A stretch of 64,000 nt of DNA from Sphingobium lactosutens (GCF_013393185.1 NZ_QJQX01000051.1:1-64000); one strand, 5' to 3'; counted from the stretch's first letter, positions 27,283-36,750 are shown. Notes: generated by a model from the sequence alone, not told the origin. Translations and numbers: made by a program.

Positions 27283-28421
27283 CCCTGATTTTCTCCTGAT
27301 AATGTCCCGTCGCCGGGCAGCAGCACGGCTTTGACGACAAGTCCTTCTGCCTGATCGCGCACCGCCTCGTTGATCTGAGACAGCGGATAGGTCCGGATCA
27401 TCCGGTCGAAAGGCAGCTTGCCCGCCCGGTAATATCCGATGAGTTCGGGTATGAACGTCGCCGGATCGCTGTCGCCTTCGATAATGCCCATGATCCGGTG
27501 CCCCGATGCCATCAGGCGGTTGACATCCGCCGGGACGTTGGTGTCCGGCGGCGCGATGCCGACAAGGCCAAGCAGGCCGCGCGGCGCAAGCGCGCCAATC
27601 AGCGCGGCAAGCACATCCGCCCGCCCTGTCGTATCCAGCGCATAGTCCACACCCGATGGCGCCAACCGGGCCAGCGCTGACGGCACCGGTTCCGCCGAAG
27701 GGTCGACAACCTCGGTCGCGCCATAGTCCAGCGCCAAAGCCCGGCGGCTTTCATGCGGCTCTATCAGGATGATTCCGGCGCACTGGCTGATCACGGCGCC
27801 CATGACGGCACTAAGGCCCACCGCGCCCCCGCCCGCTATCACGATCGTGGAACCCGGCTCACAGGCCATGGAGCGCATCACAGCCCCCACTCCGGTCTGG
27901 ATGCCGCATCCCAGTGGTCCCATCAGGGCGAGCGGAACGTCATCCGCCACCGGGACGAGATTGCGCGCATAAGTGACCGCCAATGTCGCAAAGGATGACT
28001 GACCGAAAAAATTACCCGCAACCGGGATTCCGTCCAGAGTAAGAGCCGTGCTGCCATCCAGCCTTCGCCCGGCATAGTTGAGCGCCGGCATGGTCTCGCA
28101 ATAGGATGACCTTCCCGCATGGCACTGGCGACAATCGCCACAGGAACGAAAGCTGATTACCACCCGGTCGCCTGCGGCGAAGCCGGAAACGTTGCGCCCG
28201 ACATGCAGGATGATGCCCGATCCTTCATGCCCCAGCACCGCCGGACCCGACAAACCGAAAGCGCCATGCTGGGCCACGACGTCGGTATGGCATATCCCCA
28301 CGCCGACCACCGACACGAGTATTTCCTCGTCGCGCAGATCGCCAATGCCGATCGAGCGGATCGCGAATGGTTCGCCGGGGCGCTCGACGACTGCGGCCAG
28401 CGCCTGATGAGGGGCGACCAT
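27279..28421 (-). CDS. Zinc-type alcohol dehydrogenase (aryl/allylic alcohol type)
   Basis: 380 residues. Catalytic zinc ligands are in GVGICHTDVV and GHEGSG; the structural zinc loop is SCGDCRQCHAGRSSYC (four Cys); the cofactor site is VIAGGGAVGLSAVMGAV. The layout and the SFATLAV, GIIEGDSDP segments match benzyl/geraniol-type dehydrogenases. It sits between ligase 2 (1-base gap) and the P450 (4-base overlap), so alcohol from P450 hydroxylation to aldehyde is a natural step. A close paralogue is at 52299-53405. Confidence 0.92.
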   Translation of the reverse strand: MVAPHQALAAVVERPGEPFAIRSIGIGDLRDEEILVSVVGVGICHTDVVAQHGAFGLSGPAVLGHEGSGIILHVGRNVSGFAAGDRVVISFRSCGDCRQCHAGRSSYCETMPALNYAGRRLDGSTALTLDGIPVAGNFFGQSSFATLAVTYARNLVPVADDVPLALMGPLGCGIQTGVGAVMRSMACEPGSTIVIAGGGAVGLSAVMGAVISQCAGIILIEPHESRRALALDYGATEVVDPSAEPVPSALARLAPSGVDYALDTTGRADVLAALIGALAPRGLLGLVGIAPPDTNVPADVNRLMASGHRIMGIIEGDSDPATFIPELIGYYRAGKLPFDRMIRTYPLSQINEAVRDQAEGLVVKAVLLPGDGTLSGENQG

Positions 28422-28422
28422 G

Positions 28423-29973
28423 TCAACGCACCTTCATTAAAATGGACCGATCGAAATCCTCCGCCCAGTAGCGGTCGCGCAATATGCGTTTGTAAAGCTT
28501 GCCGGTCGGATGGCGCGGCAGATCCGGCATGAACTCGATAAGCCGGGGAATCTTCACGCCCGAAAGCCGCGATCGCAGCCAGTCGACCAGCTCCTGCGCG
28601 AACGCCTCGGTCGCGTCGGCCATATCCTCCGGCTGGAGGACCGCGACGACCTGCTCCCCCATTTCCGGGTCGGGCACGCTCACCACCGCCGCGTCGGCGA
28701 TGCGCGGGTGCAGGACCAGGACATTCTCGATCTCCTGCGGGTAGATATTGACCCCGCCCGATATGATCATGAAGCTCTTGCGGTCGGTCAGGTAGAGATA
28801 GCCGTCTTCATCCATCCAGCCGACATCGCCCAGCGTCGCCCAGCCGTGGCGGTTGATGACCGATGCGGTCTTTTCCGGGTCGTTATGGTAGGAAAAGGGC
28901 GGGCCGCCCTCGAACGACACAAGCCCCTCCGTGCGCGGGGGAAGCAGATTGTCATCCTCGTCGCAGATGCGGGCCTGCCCGATCATCGACCGCCCCACCG
29001 AACCGGGGTGGCTCAGCCATTCGGGCGAAGAGATCATCGTTATCCCCGCTCCTTCCGTACCGGAATAATATTCCAGCAGGATCGGTCCCCACCAGTCGAT
29101 CATCGCCTGCTTGACCGGCACGGGACAGGGCGCGGCGGCGTGAACGGCCAGTTTCAGCGACGAACAGTCATGGCGGTCGCGCACCTCCTGCGGCAGTTTG
29201 AGCAGCCGCACGAAATGGGTGGGAACCCACTGGCTGTGCGTGATCCGATAGCGCTCGATCAGCGACAACGCGACTTCCGGGTCGAACTTTTCCATGATGA
29301 CGACGGTGCCGCCCAGCGCCTGCACCTCACGGCACCAGCGCAGCGGCGCGGCGTGATAGAGCGGCGCGGGGCTGAGATAGATGGTGTCGCGATCGAACCC
29401 CAGCTTCGCGCAGACCGTGCCGAGCGGCGTCGGCAGCGTGATGTCGCCATCGTCGGGAAGCGGCGGCTTGATCCCCTTGGGCCGCCCCGTGGTGCCGGAC
29501 GAATAGAGCATGTCGATACCGGCCCGCTCGTCCGGGATCGGGCTGTCGGGCATCGCCGCGATCACCTTGCCCCAATCCCGCCAGCCCGGCCGCTCCTCAC
29601 CCAAAGTGAAGCGGTGTACCGGCGCATCCCCGTCGATCTCCGCCAGCAGGCCGCCAAGACCGCCCGACGCGACCAGCAGCCGGGCGCCGCTGTCGTTCAG
29701 GATATAGGCGATCTCCGACGGCGCAAGCCGGGTCGAGATGCAGACGAAATACAGCCCGGCCCGATGCGCCCCCCAGGTGATGCCCAGAAAATCGGGTGTA
29801 TTGTCCAGCAGCAGGGCAACGGCGTCGCCTTCGCGCAGTCCGGCCGCGCGGAACAGATGCGCCGCCTGATTGGACCGGCATTCCAGTTGGCGGTAACTGA
29901 CGACCTCGCCGGTGTCGGCCATGATGATGGCGGCTTTTTCAGGCTCGGCACGAGCGGTCATGCCAGGATGCAT
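28423..29973 (-). CDS. Acyl-CoA synthetase 2 (AMP-forming)
   Basis: 516 residues from ATG 29973 (a TTG one codon earlier is in frame). Motifs: MLYSSGTTGRPKGIKPPL, YYSGTEGAG, GDVGWMDEDGYLYLTDRKS and the terminal PTGKLYKRILRDRYW with the catalytic lysine. The group includes ligases acting on cyclic or branched acids. It heads a four-gene operon with the ADH, P450 and enoyl-CoA hydratase. Its ribosome site lies inside a hairpin (29981-29997). Confidence 0.92.
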   Translation of the reverse strand: MHPGMTARAEPEKAAIIMADTGEVVSYRQLECRSNQAAHLFRAAGLREGDAVALLLDNTPDFLGITWGAHRAGLYFVCISTRLAPSEIAYILNDSGARLLVASGGLGGLLAEIDGDAPVHRFTLGEERPGWRDWGKVIAAMPDSPIPDERAGIDMLYSSGTTGRPKGIKPPLPDDGDITLPTPLGTVCAKLGFDRDTIYLSPAPLYHAAPLRWCREVQALGGTVVIMEKFDPEVALSLIERYRITHSQWVPTHFVRLLKLPQEVRDRHDCSSLKLAVHAAAPCPVPVKQAMIDWWGPILLEYYSGTEGAGITMISSPEWLSHPGSVGRSMIGQARICDEDDNLLPPRTEGLVSFEGGPPFSYHNDPEKTASVINRHGWATLGDVGWMDEDGYLYLTDRKSFMIISGGVNIYPQEIENVLVLHPRIADAAVVSVPDPEMGEQVVAVLQPEDMADATEAFAQELVDWLRSRLSGVKIPRLIEFMPDLPRHPTGKLYKRILRDRYWAEDFDRSILMKVR

Positions 29974-29980
29974 CAAATCC

Positions 29981-29997
29981 CCTCCATATCATGGAGG
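29981..29997 (-). promoter_or_regulatory. Hairpin covering the ribosome site of ligase 2
   Basis: CCTCCAT-atc-ATGGAGG is a perfect 7-bp inverted repeat. On the minus-strand transcript the 3' arm contains the GGAGG ribosome site seven or so bases before the ATG, so folding would hide it. Could be a translational control or chance. Confidence 0.45.
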
Positions 29998-30098
29998 AGC
30001 GATTGTCACTCGCCGCTCCCCGCTGCGCCGATCCGGTTTGGCATCGACCTTTCTTCCTGAATAGAAGCGAGCGAGCGGAATGCAATATAAAACTTAAC

Positions 30099-30113
30099 TA
30101 ATCGCTCGATTGA
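30099..30113. promoter_or_regulatory. Weaker match to the TetR 2 motif
   Basis: TAATCGctCGATTGA contains the two halves (TAATCG, CGATTGA) found overlapped in the motif at 35884 and 38259, here set apart by two bases. It lies in the divergent region between ligase 2 and the FadJ-type gene. Confidence 0.35.
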
Positions 30114-30197
30114 CTTATCAATTTTGCATTTTATGGTCGCCTGGCATGGAAACGCGCGCGTGATCGCCGTCTGTTTGTGGAAGAGGTATCGAATATT

Positions 30198-32258
30198 ATG
30201 AACAGCCCCGTCTCATCGCTGACGAAAGTCGGCCATATCGCCGTCGTGACGATCGACTCCCCGCCGGTCAACGCGCTGGGCCAGCCGGTTCGCAAGGCCA
30301 TATTGGACGACCTGACCACCGCCCTTGCCGACACTGAAGTCGCCGCGATCATCATTCTGTGTGCAGGCCGCACCTTCTTCGCCGGGGCCGACATCACCGA
30401 ATTCGGCAAGCCGTTCCTCGCCCCCGAACTGCCCGACCTTTTCGGCGCGATCGAGCAGGCCGACCGGCCGGTGATCGCCGCGATCCACGGCACGGCGCTG
30501 GGCGGCGGCCTCGAACTCGCCATGTCCTGCCATTATCGCATCGCCGTGCCTTCGGCGAAGCTGGGGCTGCCCGAAGTCGCGCTTGGCCTGTTGCCCGGCG
30601 CGGGCGGCACGCAACGCACGCCACGGCTGGCGGGCATCGCCGCCGCCGTTGACCTGATGGTGGGCGGCAAACCCGTCTCCGCATCCCATGCTTTGAAAAT
30701 CGGCCTGATCGACCGCATCGCCGACGGCGCGGACCTTGCCGCCGACGCCGTCGCCTATGCGCAGCAACTGATCGCCGACAAGGCGCCGCTGCGGCGCGCC
30801 CGCGACCTCGACACCGACCTCAGCGCCGAGGACGCGCAAGCCTGTATCGCCGCCTGGCGCGAAAAGAACAGCAAGGCATTTGTCGGCTTCAAGGCGCCGG
30901 ACAATATCCTCAAAGCCATCGCCGCATCCGCCGACCGCCCCTTCGATGACGGCATCAGGCGCGAGGCGGAACTGTTTCAGGAACTGATGGCCAGCCCGGA
31001 ATCCGCGGCGCAGCGGCATATCTTCTTCGCCGAACGCGCCGCCGCGAAAATCCCGGTGGCCAAGGATGTCGCGCCCCTCCCCATCGCCAGCGTAGCCGTG
31101 ATCGGCGCGGGCACGATGGGCAGCGGCATCACCCTCGCCTTCCTCAATGCGGGCTATCAGGTGCGCATGATCGACATCAGCGAAGCGGGCCTTGCGCGCG
31201 GCGCGCGCCATGTCGAAGCCACCCTGCATGCGCTGGCCGACAAGGGCCGTATCTCCCAGCAAGTGCGCGACGCCCGGATCGCGGCTTTCTCCACCGCGAC
31301 CAGCCTTTCCGCGATCGCCGACGACGATTTGATCGTGGAGGCCGTGTTCGAACGGCTCGATCTCAAGCAGCAGATTTTCCGGGAGATTGACGGTTTCGCC
31401 AAACCGGGGGCGATATTGGCGTCCAACACCTCCTTCCTCGACCTCAACCAGATCGCCGCCGCGACGCAGCGTCCCGCCGATGTCGTCGGCCTCCACTTCT
31501 TCGCCCCGGCCAACATCATGCGCCTGCTGGAAGTTGTGCAGGGCGCGGCCACCAGCGACGCGGTGCTGGCGACCGCGATGAATCTGGGCCGGAAGCTGGG
31601 CAAGGTCGCCATCCTTTCGCAGGTCTGCGACGGGTTCATCGCCAACCGCGTGATGGCGCGGCGGACGGATGCGGCGGACCGGCTGCTGCCGCTAGGGGTG
31701 ATGCCATGGGACGTCGATGCGGCCATGACCGGCTATGGCTTCCCGATGGGACCGTTCCAGATGATGGACCTTGTCGGTCTGGACGTCATCGGCTGGGACC
31801 GGGAAAACAGCGCGGGCCGCACAGTGCAGGAGGTGCTGTGCGAAGCCGGGCGTCTGGGCCAGAAGAGCGGCGGCGGCTATTATGACTATGACGAAAAGCG
31901 GCGCGCGACCCCGTCGCCCTTCGCCGAAGCGACCGTCCGCGATTTCGCCGCACGATCGGGCCTGCCGCTGCAATCGCTGAGCGCGCAGGAGATCGTCGAA
32001 TCGCTGCTCTACCCGGTGGTTAACGAATGCGCCAAGCTGCTGGAGGAAGGCATCGCCCTTCGCGCATCGGACATCGATATGGCGCTGGTCGCTGGCTATG
32101 CATGGCCTGTCTATCGCGGCGGGCCGATGATCTGGGCCGATCAGGAAGGTCTGCCCCGCATCGTCGCCGCGCTCGAAGCGCGGATCGCGACGGGCGAGCC
32201 GATCGCCCTCTCCCCGCTGTTGAAGGACAAGGCGCAGCGGGGCGAAACCTTCCTCTGA
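30198..32258 (+). CDS. FadJ-type fusion: enoyl-CoA hydratase/3-hydroxyacyl-CoA dehydrogenase
   Basis: 686 residues from ATG 30198 (upstream GTG 30177 is less likely). The N-terminal crotonase domain (1-190) has CAGRTFFAGADITEFGKPF and LGLPEVALGLLPGAGGTQR with both catalytic Glu regions. The dehydrogenase part starts SVAVIGAGTMGSGITLAFLN at about residue 295 (NAD binding) and includes VGLHFFAPANIMRLLEVV (catalytic His). A C-terminal dimerisation domain ends the protein. It catalyses two consecutive beta-oxidation steps. It is followed by a strong terminator pair. Confidence 0.94.
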   Translation: MNSPVSSLTKVGHIAVVTIDSPPVNALGQPVRKAILDDLTTALADTEVAAIIILCAGRTFFAGADITEFGKPFLAPELPDLFGAIEQADRPVIAAIHGTALGGGLELAMSCHYRIAVPSAKLGLPEVALGLLPGAGGTQRTPRLAGIAAAVDLMVGGKPVSASHALKIGLIDRIADGADLAADAVAYAQQLIADKAPLRRARDLDTDLSAEDAQACIAAWREKNSKAFVGFKAPDNILKAIAASADRPFDDGIRREAELFQELMASPESAAQRHIFFAERAAAKIPVAKDVAPLPIASVAVIGAGTMGSGITLAFLNAGYQVRMIDISEAGLARGARHVEATLHALADKGRISQQVRDARIAAFSTATSLSAIADDDLIVEAVFERLDLKQQIFREIDGFAKPGAILASNTSFLDLNQIAAATQRPADVVGLHFFAPANIMRLLEVVQGAATSDAVLATAMNLGRKLGKVAILSQVCDGFIANRVMARRTDAADRLLPLGVMPWDVDAAMTGYGFPMGPFQMMDLVGLDVIGWDRENSAGRTVQEVLCEAGRLGQKSGGGYYDYDEKRRATPSPFAEATVRDFAARSGLPLQSLSAQEIVESLLYPVVNECAKLLEEGIALRASDIDMALVAGYAWPVYRGGPMIWADQEGLPRIVAALEARIATGEPIALSPLLKDKAQRGETFL

Positions 32259-32263
32259 TCGCC

Positions 32264-32291
32264 AACGGGCCGCCGATCGCGGCGGCCCGTT
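32264..32291. terminator. Hairpin after the FadJ-type gene
   Basis: Perfect 11-bp stem aacgggccgcc/ggcggcccgtt with a 6-base loop, 5 bases after the stop codon. It has no T-tract of its own; the second hairpin follows 8 bases later. Confidence 0.7.
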
Positions 32292-32299
32292 ACCCAACA

Positions 32300-32338
32300 A
32301 AAAGGGGGATGACGGCATCACGCCGCTATCCCCCTTTT
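32300..32338. terminator. Bidirectional terminator between convergent genes
   Basis: Arms aaaagggggat (32300-32310) and atcccccttttt-like atccccctttt (32328-32338), 11 bp, with an inner CGGC/GCCG helix in the loop. The A-run and T-run serve both strands, ending the FadJ-type gene and the acyl-CoA dehydrogenase gene. Confidence 0.8.
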
Positions 32339-32356
32339 CCATGCCCGCAGAAGCGA

Positions 32357-33499
32357 TCAGATGCTGCGCGCAATCACTTCCTTCATGATCTCGGACGTGC
32401 CGCCATAAATGCGCAGCACCCGCGCATCGCGCCACAGGCGCGCAATGGGATATTCGTTCATATAGCCCGCGCCGCCATGCAGTTGCAGGGCTTCGTCGGC
32501 AATCCGGTCCACCAGTTCGGTGTGGAACAGCTTGGCCGCCGATGCCTCCGCAGTTGTGAGCCGTCCCGCCACATGGCGATCGATCGCCCAGTCGAGATGG
32601 CTCCAGCCGGCCTGCAACGACGCCTTCATCGACGCCAGGGTGAAGCGCGTATTCTGGAAGTCGAACACGCTCTGGCCGAACGCCTTGCGATCCTTGGTGA
32701 AGGCCACCGCTTCGTCAAAGGCGCGCTGCGCCATCGCCTGCGCGCTGATGGCGATGGACAGCCGCTCCTGCGGCAGCTTCGCCATCAGATAGGCGAAGCC
32801 TTTCCCTTCCTCGCCCAGCAGATTGCTGACGGGCACGCGCACGTCGCTGAAGAAAAGCTCCGACGTGTCCGCCGAATGCTGCCCGATCTTGTCGAGGTTG
32901 CGACCGCGCGAGAAACCGGCCCGGTCCGCTTCCACCAGGATCAGTGAAACGCCCTTTGCGCCCAGCGAAGGATCGGTCTTGGCCACGACGATGACAAGGT
33001 CCGCCAGCTGGCCGTTGGTGATATAGGTCTTGTTGCCGTTGATGACATAGTCATCGCCGTCGCGGATCGCCGTGGCGCGGATCGACTGGAGATCGCTGCC
33101 CGTGCCCGGCTCCGTCATGGCGATGGCGACGATCGCCTCGCCGGAGATCATCGGCGGAATCCAGCGGGCCTTCTGCTCTTCCGTCCCGTAATTGACGATA
33201 TAATCGATCACGATGTCGGACTGCAAAGGCAGGCCCGCCGAACTGCCGCTATAGGCCAGTTCCTCGACGATGACGGCATTGTAGCGATAGTCCAGTTCCA
33301 GCCCGCCATAAGCTGCTGGCGCGGTCGGGCACAGCAGTCCCGCCTCCCCCGACGCCAGCCAGAAGGCGCGATCGACAATGCCTTCCTCCTCCCAGCGATC
33401 AAGATTGGGAAGAAGCCTGTCGGCGAAGAATTTGCGCACCTGATCGCGGAACAGGATCAGTTCGCCGTCTGGCGTGGGGCGGATGTCGTCGGGGATCAT
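32357..33499 (-). CDS. Acyl-CoA dehydrogenase 1
   Basis: 380 residues from ATG 33499, preceded by aagga at 7 bases. FAD-binding and substrate segments are AIAMTEPGTGSDLQSIRATA and NKTYITNGQLADLVIVVAKT; the C-terminal RIYGGTSEIMKEVIARSI carries the usual catalytic/FAD region. It introduces the double bond that opens a beta-oxidation round and passes electrons to ETF. It lies downstream of TBDR 2 on the same strand, with a hairpin in the 80-base gap. Confidence 0.93.
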   Translation of the reverse strand: MIPDDIRPTPDGELILFRDQVRKFFADRLLPNLDRWEEEGIVDRAFWLASGEAGLLCPTAPAAYGGLELDYRYNAVIVEELAYSGSSAGLPLQSDIVIDYIVNYGTEEQKARWIPPMISGEAIVAIAMTEPGTGSDLQSIRATAIRDGDDYVINGNKTYITNGQLADLVIVVAKTDPSLGAKGVSLILVEADRAGFSRGRNLDKIGQHSADTSELFFSDVRVPVSNLLGEEGKGFAYLMAKLPQERLSIAISAQAMAQRAFDEAVAFTKDRKAFGQSVFDFQNTRFTLASMKASLQAGWSHLDWAIDRHVAGRLTTAEASAAKLFHTELVDRIADEALQLHGGAGYMNEYPIARLWRDARVLRIYGGTSEIMKEVIARSI

Positions 33500-33523
33500 G
33501 TCCATTTCCTTATAAATGGATGC

Positions 33524-33546
33524 GCCGACGGAGGTGATCCGTCGGC
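33524..33546 (-). other. Intergenic hairpin between TBDR 2 and acyl-CoA dehydrogenase 1
   Basis: Perfect 9-bp stem gccgacgga/tccgtcggc with a 5-base loop. No T-run follows on the minus strand, so it may be a processing or stability element rather than a terminator. Confidence 0.5.
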
Positions 33547-33581
33547 ACATGGCGTTAGAAATCTGTGCTTTGAGCGGCCGT

Positions 33582-35807
33582 TCAGAACGCGACCCTGACC
33601 GTGCCGCCGTAAGTACGGGGCGCGCCTGGAGCGATATAATTATAGGGGAAACCCGCCTGCCGCAGGTCGAGACCGTAGAGCAGCGTCTTGCGCTGGAGCA
33701 GGTTCTGCGCCCAGCCCTTGACCGTCACATTGCCGCGCGTCCAGGATAGGTTGACGTTCACCTTGGCGAAGCCCGGCTGCTGCAATTCCGAATTGACCTG
33801 CGCCGAACCCACCCCGTTGACGCCGTTATAGGGCGAGAACCACTGCCGGCTCGTATAATCGACACTGGGGGAGAGGGTCATCGGCCCGCCCGCAAGATCG
33901 AACGGCGACCAGTCGAACCCGGCATGGGCCGTCCAGCGCGGCGCGAACGGCAGGTCGTTGCCGCTCAGGTCGTTCCCCGCCAGACGCAGTTCCTTATAGG
34001 TTGCGTGCAGATAGCCGAGCGATCCGTTGATCGAGAATTTCGGGCTGGCGCGGAAGGTCGCCTCCGCCTCCGCTCCATAATTCTGCGATCTGGGCGCATT
34101 CAGCAGGAAGGACACCGGGCCGGGCCGCGTGTCCTGCAATTGCTGGTTGCGGTAGCTGTAAAAGAACCCTGCCAGCGCCAGCGTCAGTCGCCGGTCGAGG
34201 AAGCGCCCCTTCGCGCCGACCTCATAGGCGTTCACATATTCCGGATCGATATAGGTGATGCCGGACGAGCTGGTGTAGCCGCCGCCGTTGAACGCACCCG
34301 ACCGATAGCCGCGATTATAGCTGGCATAGACCAGTGCGCCGCTGTCGAACGTGTAGGTCAGCGCAGTGCGGCCCGTCAGCGCCTTGTTTCGGCCATTGAT
34401 GTTGTAGCGGGCATTGGGATCATAGGGGCATGTTCCCGGCGCGGTCGTGCAGGGCACGGTGGTGGCTAGCGGCACTTGCGGACCGTCGAAGCCGCCGAGG
34501 AAAAGAAAGGCGTAGCCATCCCGATAGGCGGCCCGGTCGAAGGTGTAGCGAAGACCGACCGTCGCCACGAGCTTTTCGGTCAGATTGACGTCCGCCTGCG
34601 CGAACCCGGCATAGGTGCGCCGGACCTGGTCGAACCGCTGGAAGAAACCGCCATCCACGCCCGGTCCGAGCGCGCTGGCGATATGATAGAAGCTGCCCGT
34701 GCTGGTGCTGTCCCAACCGTAGAACAGGCCGGCGACTGCCTTGACGCGCGTGGAGTCGTAGTTGAAGCGAGCCTCTTCGCTGAACTGGTGGAAGGACGCC
34801 GATCGTGGCAGATATAATATGTCGATCGGCGCACCATCGGCGGAAGCCATGGTTGTAAGGCTGCTCTTCCCATAGGCGGTGATCGACGTGAGGGTGACTT
34901 GCGGGGACAGCTCGTAAGCGACCTTCGCCGACGCACCATAGGCCGTCACCCGGTTATCCCCGATCCGATTTTCGTTGATTTCGAAAAAGCCAAGCCCGGC
35001 CCGGAACGCCGCCGGACCATAGACGGCCTGCTGGGTGCCCTTCGACCGGCCACCATAGGCCTTGATTACGATATCCAGCGGCCCTGCGCCGGGACGGATG
35101 CGCAGCGTCGCGCGATATTGCAGATTGTTGATCGACCCGGCGTCGCGGGCTCCCGGAAAGACATTATGAAAACGCGCATCGCCCTTTTCATAATTGATGG
35201 CGGCACGGAAACCGAGCTGATCCTCCACCATTGTGGTCTCGATCGCGCCCTGCGCCTTGTAGGTGTCGTAATTGCCATAGCCCGCCTCTGCATAGCCGCG
35301 CGTTCCCGACAGGCTGGGCGTCGCCGTCAGGAAATGGATCGCGCCGCCGGTGGTGTTCCGCCCGAACAGCGTGCCTTGCGGCCCGCGCAGCACTTCGACC
35401 CGCTCCAGATCATAAAGGCCGATGCCCTGCGACGCGCGGCTGACCAGACCCACATCGTCCACATAGACGCCGACCGGCGACACCTGATTGGAATTATATT
35501 CGTTCGCGACGCTGACGCCGCGCATGGAAAAATTGGGCTGCGTATCGCCGAACGGGCTGCTGACCTGCAAATTCGGCACGATACGACCCAGATCGGCGGA
35601 ATTGGTGACGCCCTTGCTGACGAGTTGCTCGCCGCTCAATGCCGTGATGGCCAGCGGCACCGACTGGATGGACTGCGACCGCCGCTGGGCCGTGACGATG
35701 ATTTCGCCTGGATCGACCTTGTCGATGGCCTGCGCCTGCGCGAGGGCCGGAATCGACGCGCTGCCCAGAGCGATGAATATCGTCGGTATCATTTTCTGGA
35801 TTGTCAT
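33582..35807 (-). CDS. TonB-dependent receptor 2
   Basis: 741 residues from ATG 35807 behind gggaggg. The signal peptide ends SIPALAQAQ. The plug starts EIIVTAQRRSQSIQSVPLAI and contains RGVSVANEYNSNQVSPVGVY; the barrel ends GGTVRVAF. Very similar in order and sequence blocks to TBDR 3 (53405-55654). The start is about 75 bases from a TTAATCGATTGATTG motif that also occurs at the TetR 2 gene, so coordinated control is likely. Confidence 0.92.
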   Translation of the reverse strand: MTIQKMIPTIFIALGSASIPALAQAQAIDKVDPGEIIVTAQRRSQSIQSVPLAITALSGEQLVSKGVTNSADLGRIVPNLQVSSPFGDTQPNFSMRGVSVANEYNSNQVSPVGVYVDDVGLVSRASQGIGLYDLERVEVLRGPQGTLFGRNTTGGAIHFLTATPSLSGTRGYAEAGYGNYDTYKAQGAIETTMVEDQLGFRAAINYEKGDARFHNVFPGARDAGSINNLQYRATLRIRPGAGPLDIVIKAYGGRSKGTQQAVYGPAAFRAGLGFFEINENRIGDNRVTAYGASAKVAYELSPQVTLTSITAYGKSSLTTMASADGAPIDILYLPRSASFHQFSEEARFNYDSTRVKAVAGLFYGWDSTSTGSFYHIASALGPGVDGGFFQRFDQVRRTYAGFAQADVNLTEKLVATVGLRYTFDRAAYRDGYAFLFLGGFDGPQVPLATTVPCTTAPGTCPYDPNARYNINGRNKALTGRTALTYTFDSGALVYASYNRGYRSGAFNGGGYTSSSGITYIDPEYVNAYEVGAKGRFLDRRLTLALAGFFYSYRNQQLQDTRPGPVSFLLNAPRSQNYGAEAEATFRASPKFSINGSLGYLHATYKELRLAGNDLSGNDLPFAPRWTAHAGFDWSPFDLAGGPMTLSPSVDYTSRQWFSPYNGVNGVGSAQVNSELQQPGFAKVNVNLSWTRGNVTVKGWAQNLLQRKTLLYGLDLRQAGFPYNYIAPGAPRTYGGTVRVAF

Positions 35808-35883
35808 TGCACCCTCCCCCATGTTCGGACCATCGCCTTCGGACTGCCCGAAGGACGTGCGATTCGTTGATCGCCGCCTAAAC

Positions 35884-35898
35884 TTAATCGATTGATTG
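35884..35898. promoter_or_regulatory. TetR 2 motif, site 1 (TBDR 2 promoter)
   Basis: TTAATCGATTGATTG, 77 bases upstream of the TBDR 2 start. Identical 15-mer in reverse orientation at 38259-38273. Confidence 0.6.
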
Positions 35899-36017
35899 GC
35901 TAACTTCTAGAATTGGACCATTCGGCCTGTCAACTGCTATTTGCAAGCGATCGAAACATATGGCTCAGGCGATTCATCCAACTTGACACCGGCAGGCCCG
36001 TTACCCAGACTGAAATA

Positions 36018-36032
36018 TTAATCGATCAGTTG
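36018..36032. promoter_or_regulatory. TetR 2 motif, site 2 (own promoter)
   Basis: TTAATCGATCAGTTG, differing from site 1 at three positions, ends 12 bases before the TetR 2 start codon, where it would block its own expression. Confidence 0.55.
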
Positions 36033-36044
36033 GAATGGCTCACA

Positions 36045-36692
36045 ATGGCAACAGCACCAGACACGTCGCAGCGCGGCACGCCCAAACAGGCAAGAGGCAT
36101 TGCCGCCCGCAACGCCTTGCTGGACGCGACGGCGGAAATTCTGGCTGAAGCGACCCAGATAGAGGTGTCGCTCAGCGAAATTTCGCGCCGTTCCAAGATC
36201 AATTCGGCCATGATCAAATATTATTTCGGCGACAAGCAGGGGCTGCTGATGGCCCTGCTGGAACGGGACGCGGAATTGGCGATGTCGTCGCTGAACGCAT
36301 TGGTGGCGATGGATATTTCCGCGGAAAAGAAAATGACGATCCATGTCGAAGGCATGGTCAACGCCTATTATCGCGCACCCTATCTGAACCGCTTGCTGCA
36401 TTATATCGTGGAGGCGGGCGGTTCCGAAGCCAGCGCCCGCATGTCACGCCTGTTCATCCACCCCATGATGAACGCCTATCGCTCCATCATCCGTCAGGGC
36501 GTGGCGGAAGGCAGCATGGCGGAGATCGAGCCGGGCATGCTCTATTACGCCCTGGTCGGATCCGCCGACCATCCTTTCTACGCCAACTATTCCGCGCCGG
36601 CCGTTTTAGGCACGGAAGCGATCGACGTTGAAACCAAGAATGGCTACGCCACGTTTCTACGGCAGATATTCATAAAGGGGCTGCGGCCCTGA
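36045..36692 (+). CDS. TetR family regulator 2
   Basis: 215 residues from ATG 36045; the open frame begins upstream but homology starts at GIAARNALLDATAEILAEAT. The helix-turn-helix is SLSEISRRSKINSAMIKYYF at about residues 45-65, where KYYFGDKQGLL is the classical end of a TetR DNA-binding domain. It lies between TBDR 2 and the aldehyde dehydrogenase/thiolase promoters, all with related motifs, so I infer it controls these genes and itself. The ligand is unknown, perhaps an acyl-CoA intermediate. Confidence 0.9.
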   Translation: MATAPDTSQRGTPKQARGIAARNALLDATAEILAEATQIEVSLSEISRRSKINSAMIKYYFGDKQGLLMALLERDAELAMSSLNALVAMDISAEKKMTIHVEGMVNAYYRAPYLNRLLHYIVEAGGSEASARMSRLFIHPMMNAYRSIIRQGVAEGSMAEIEPGMLYYALVGSADHPFYANYSAPAVLGTEAIDVETKNGYATFLRQIFIKGLRP

Positions 36693-36707
36693 ATAAGGCG
36701 AAGACCC

Positions 36708-36727
36708 GGCTGCGAAGACAAGCAGCC
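36708..36727. other. Short hairpin between convergent genes
   Basis: ggctgc/gcagcc with an 8-base loop in the 58-base gap between TetR 2 and aldehyde dehydrogenase 1. Weak stem without a T-run; possible terminator. Confidence 0.3.
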
Positions 36728-36750
36728 AGATTCCGCATAGCGCCATCCCT

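Noticed and set aside
25261-27288. Long plus-strand open frame over the enoyl-CoA hydratase and P450 genes
   Set aside because: It spans two conserved minus-strand genes and reads as Arg/His-rich low-complexity protein.
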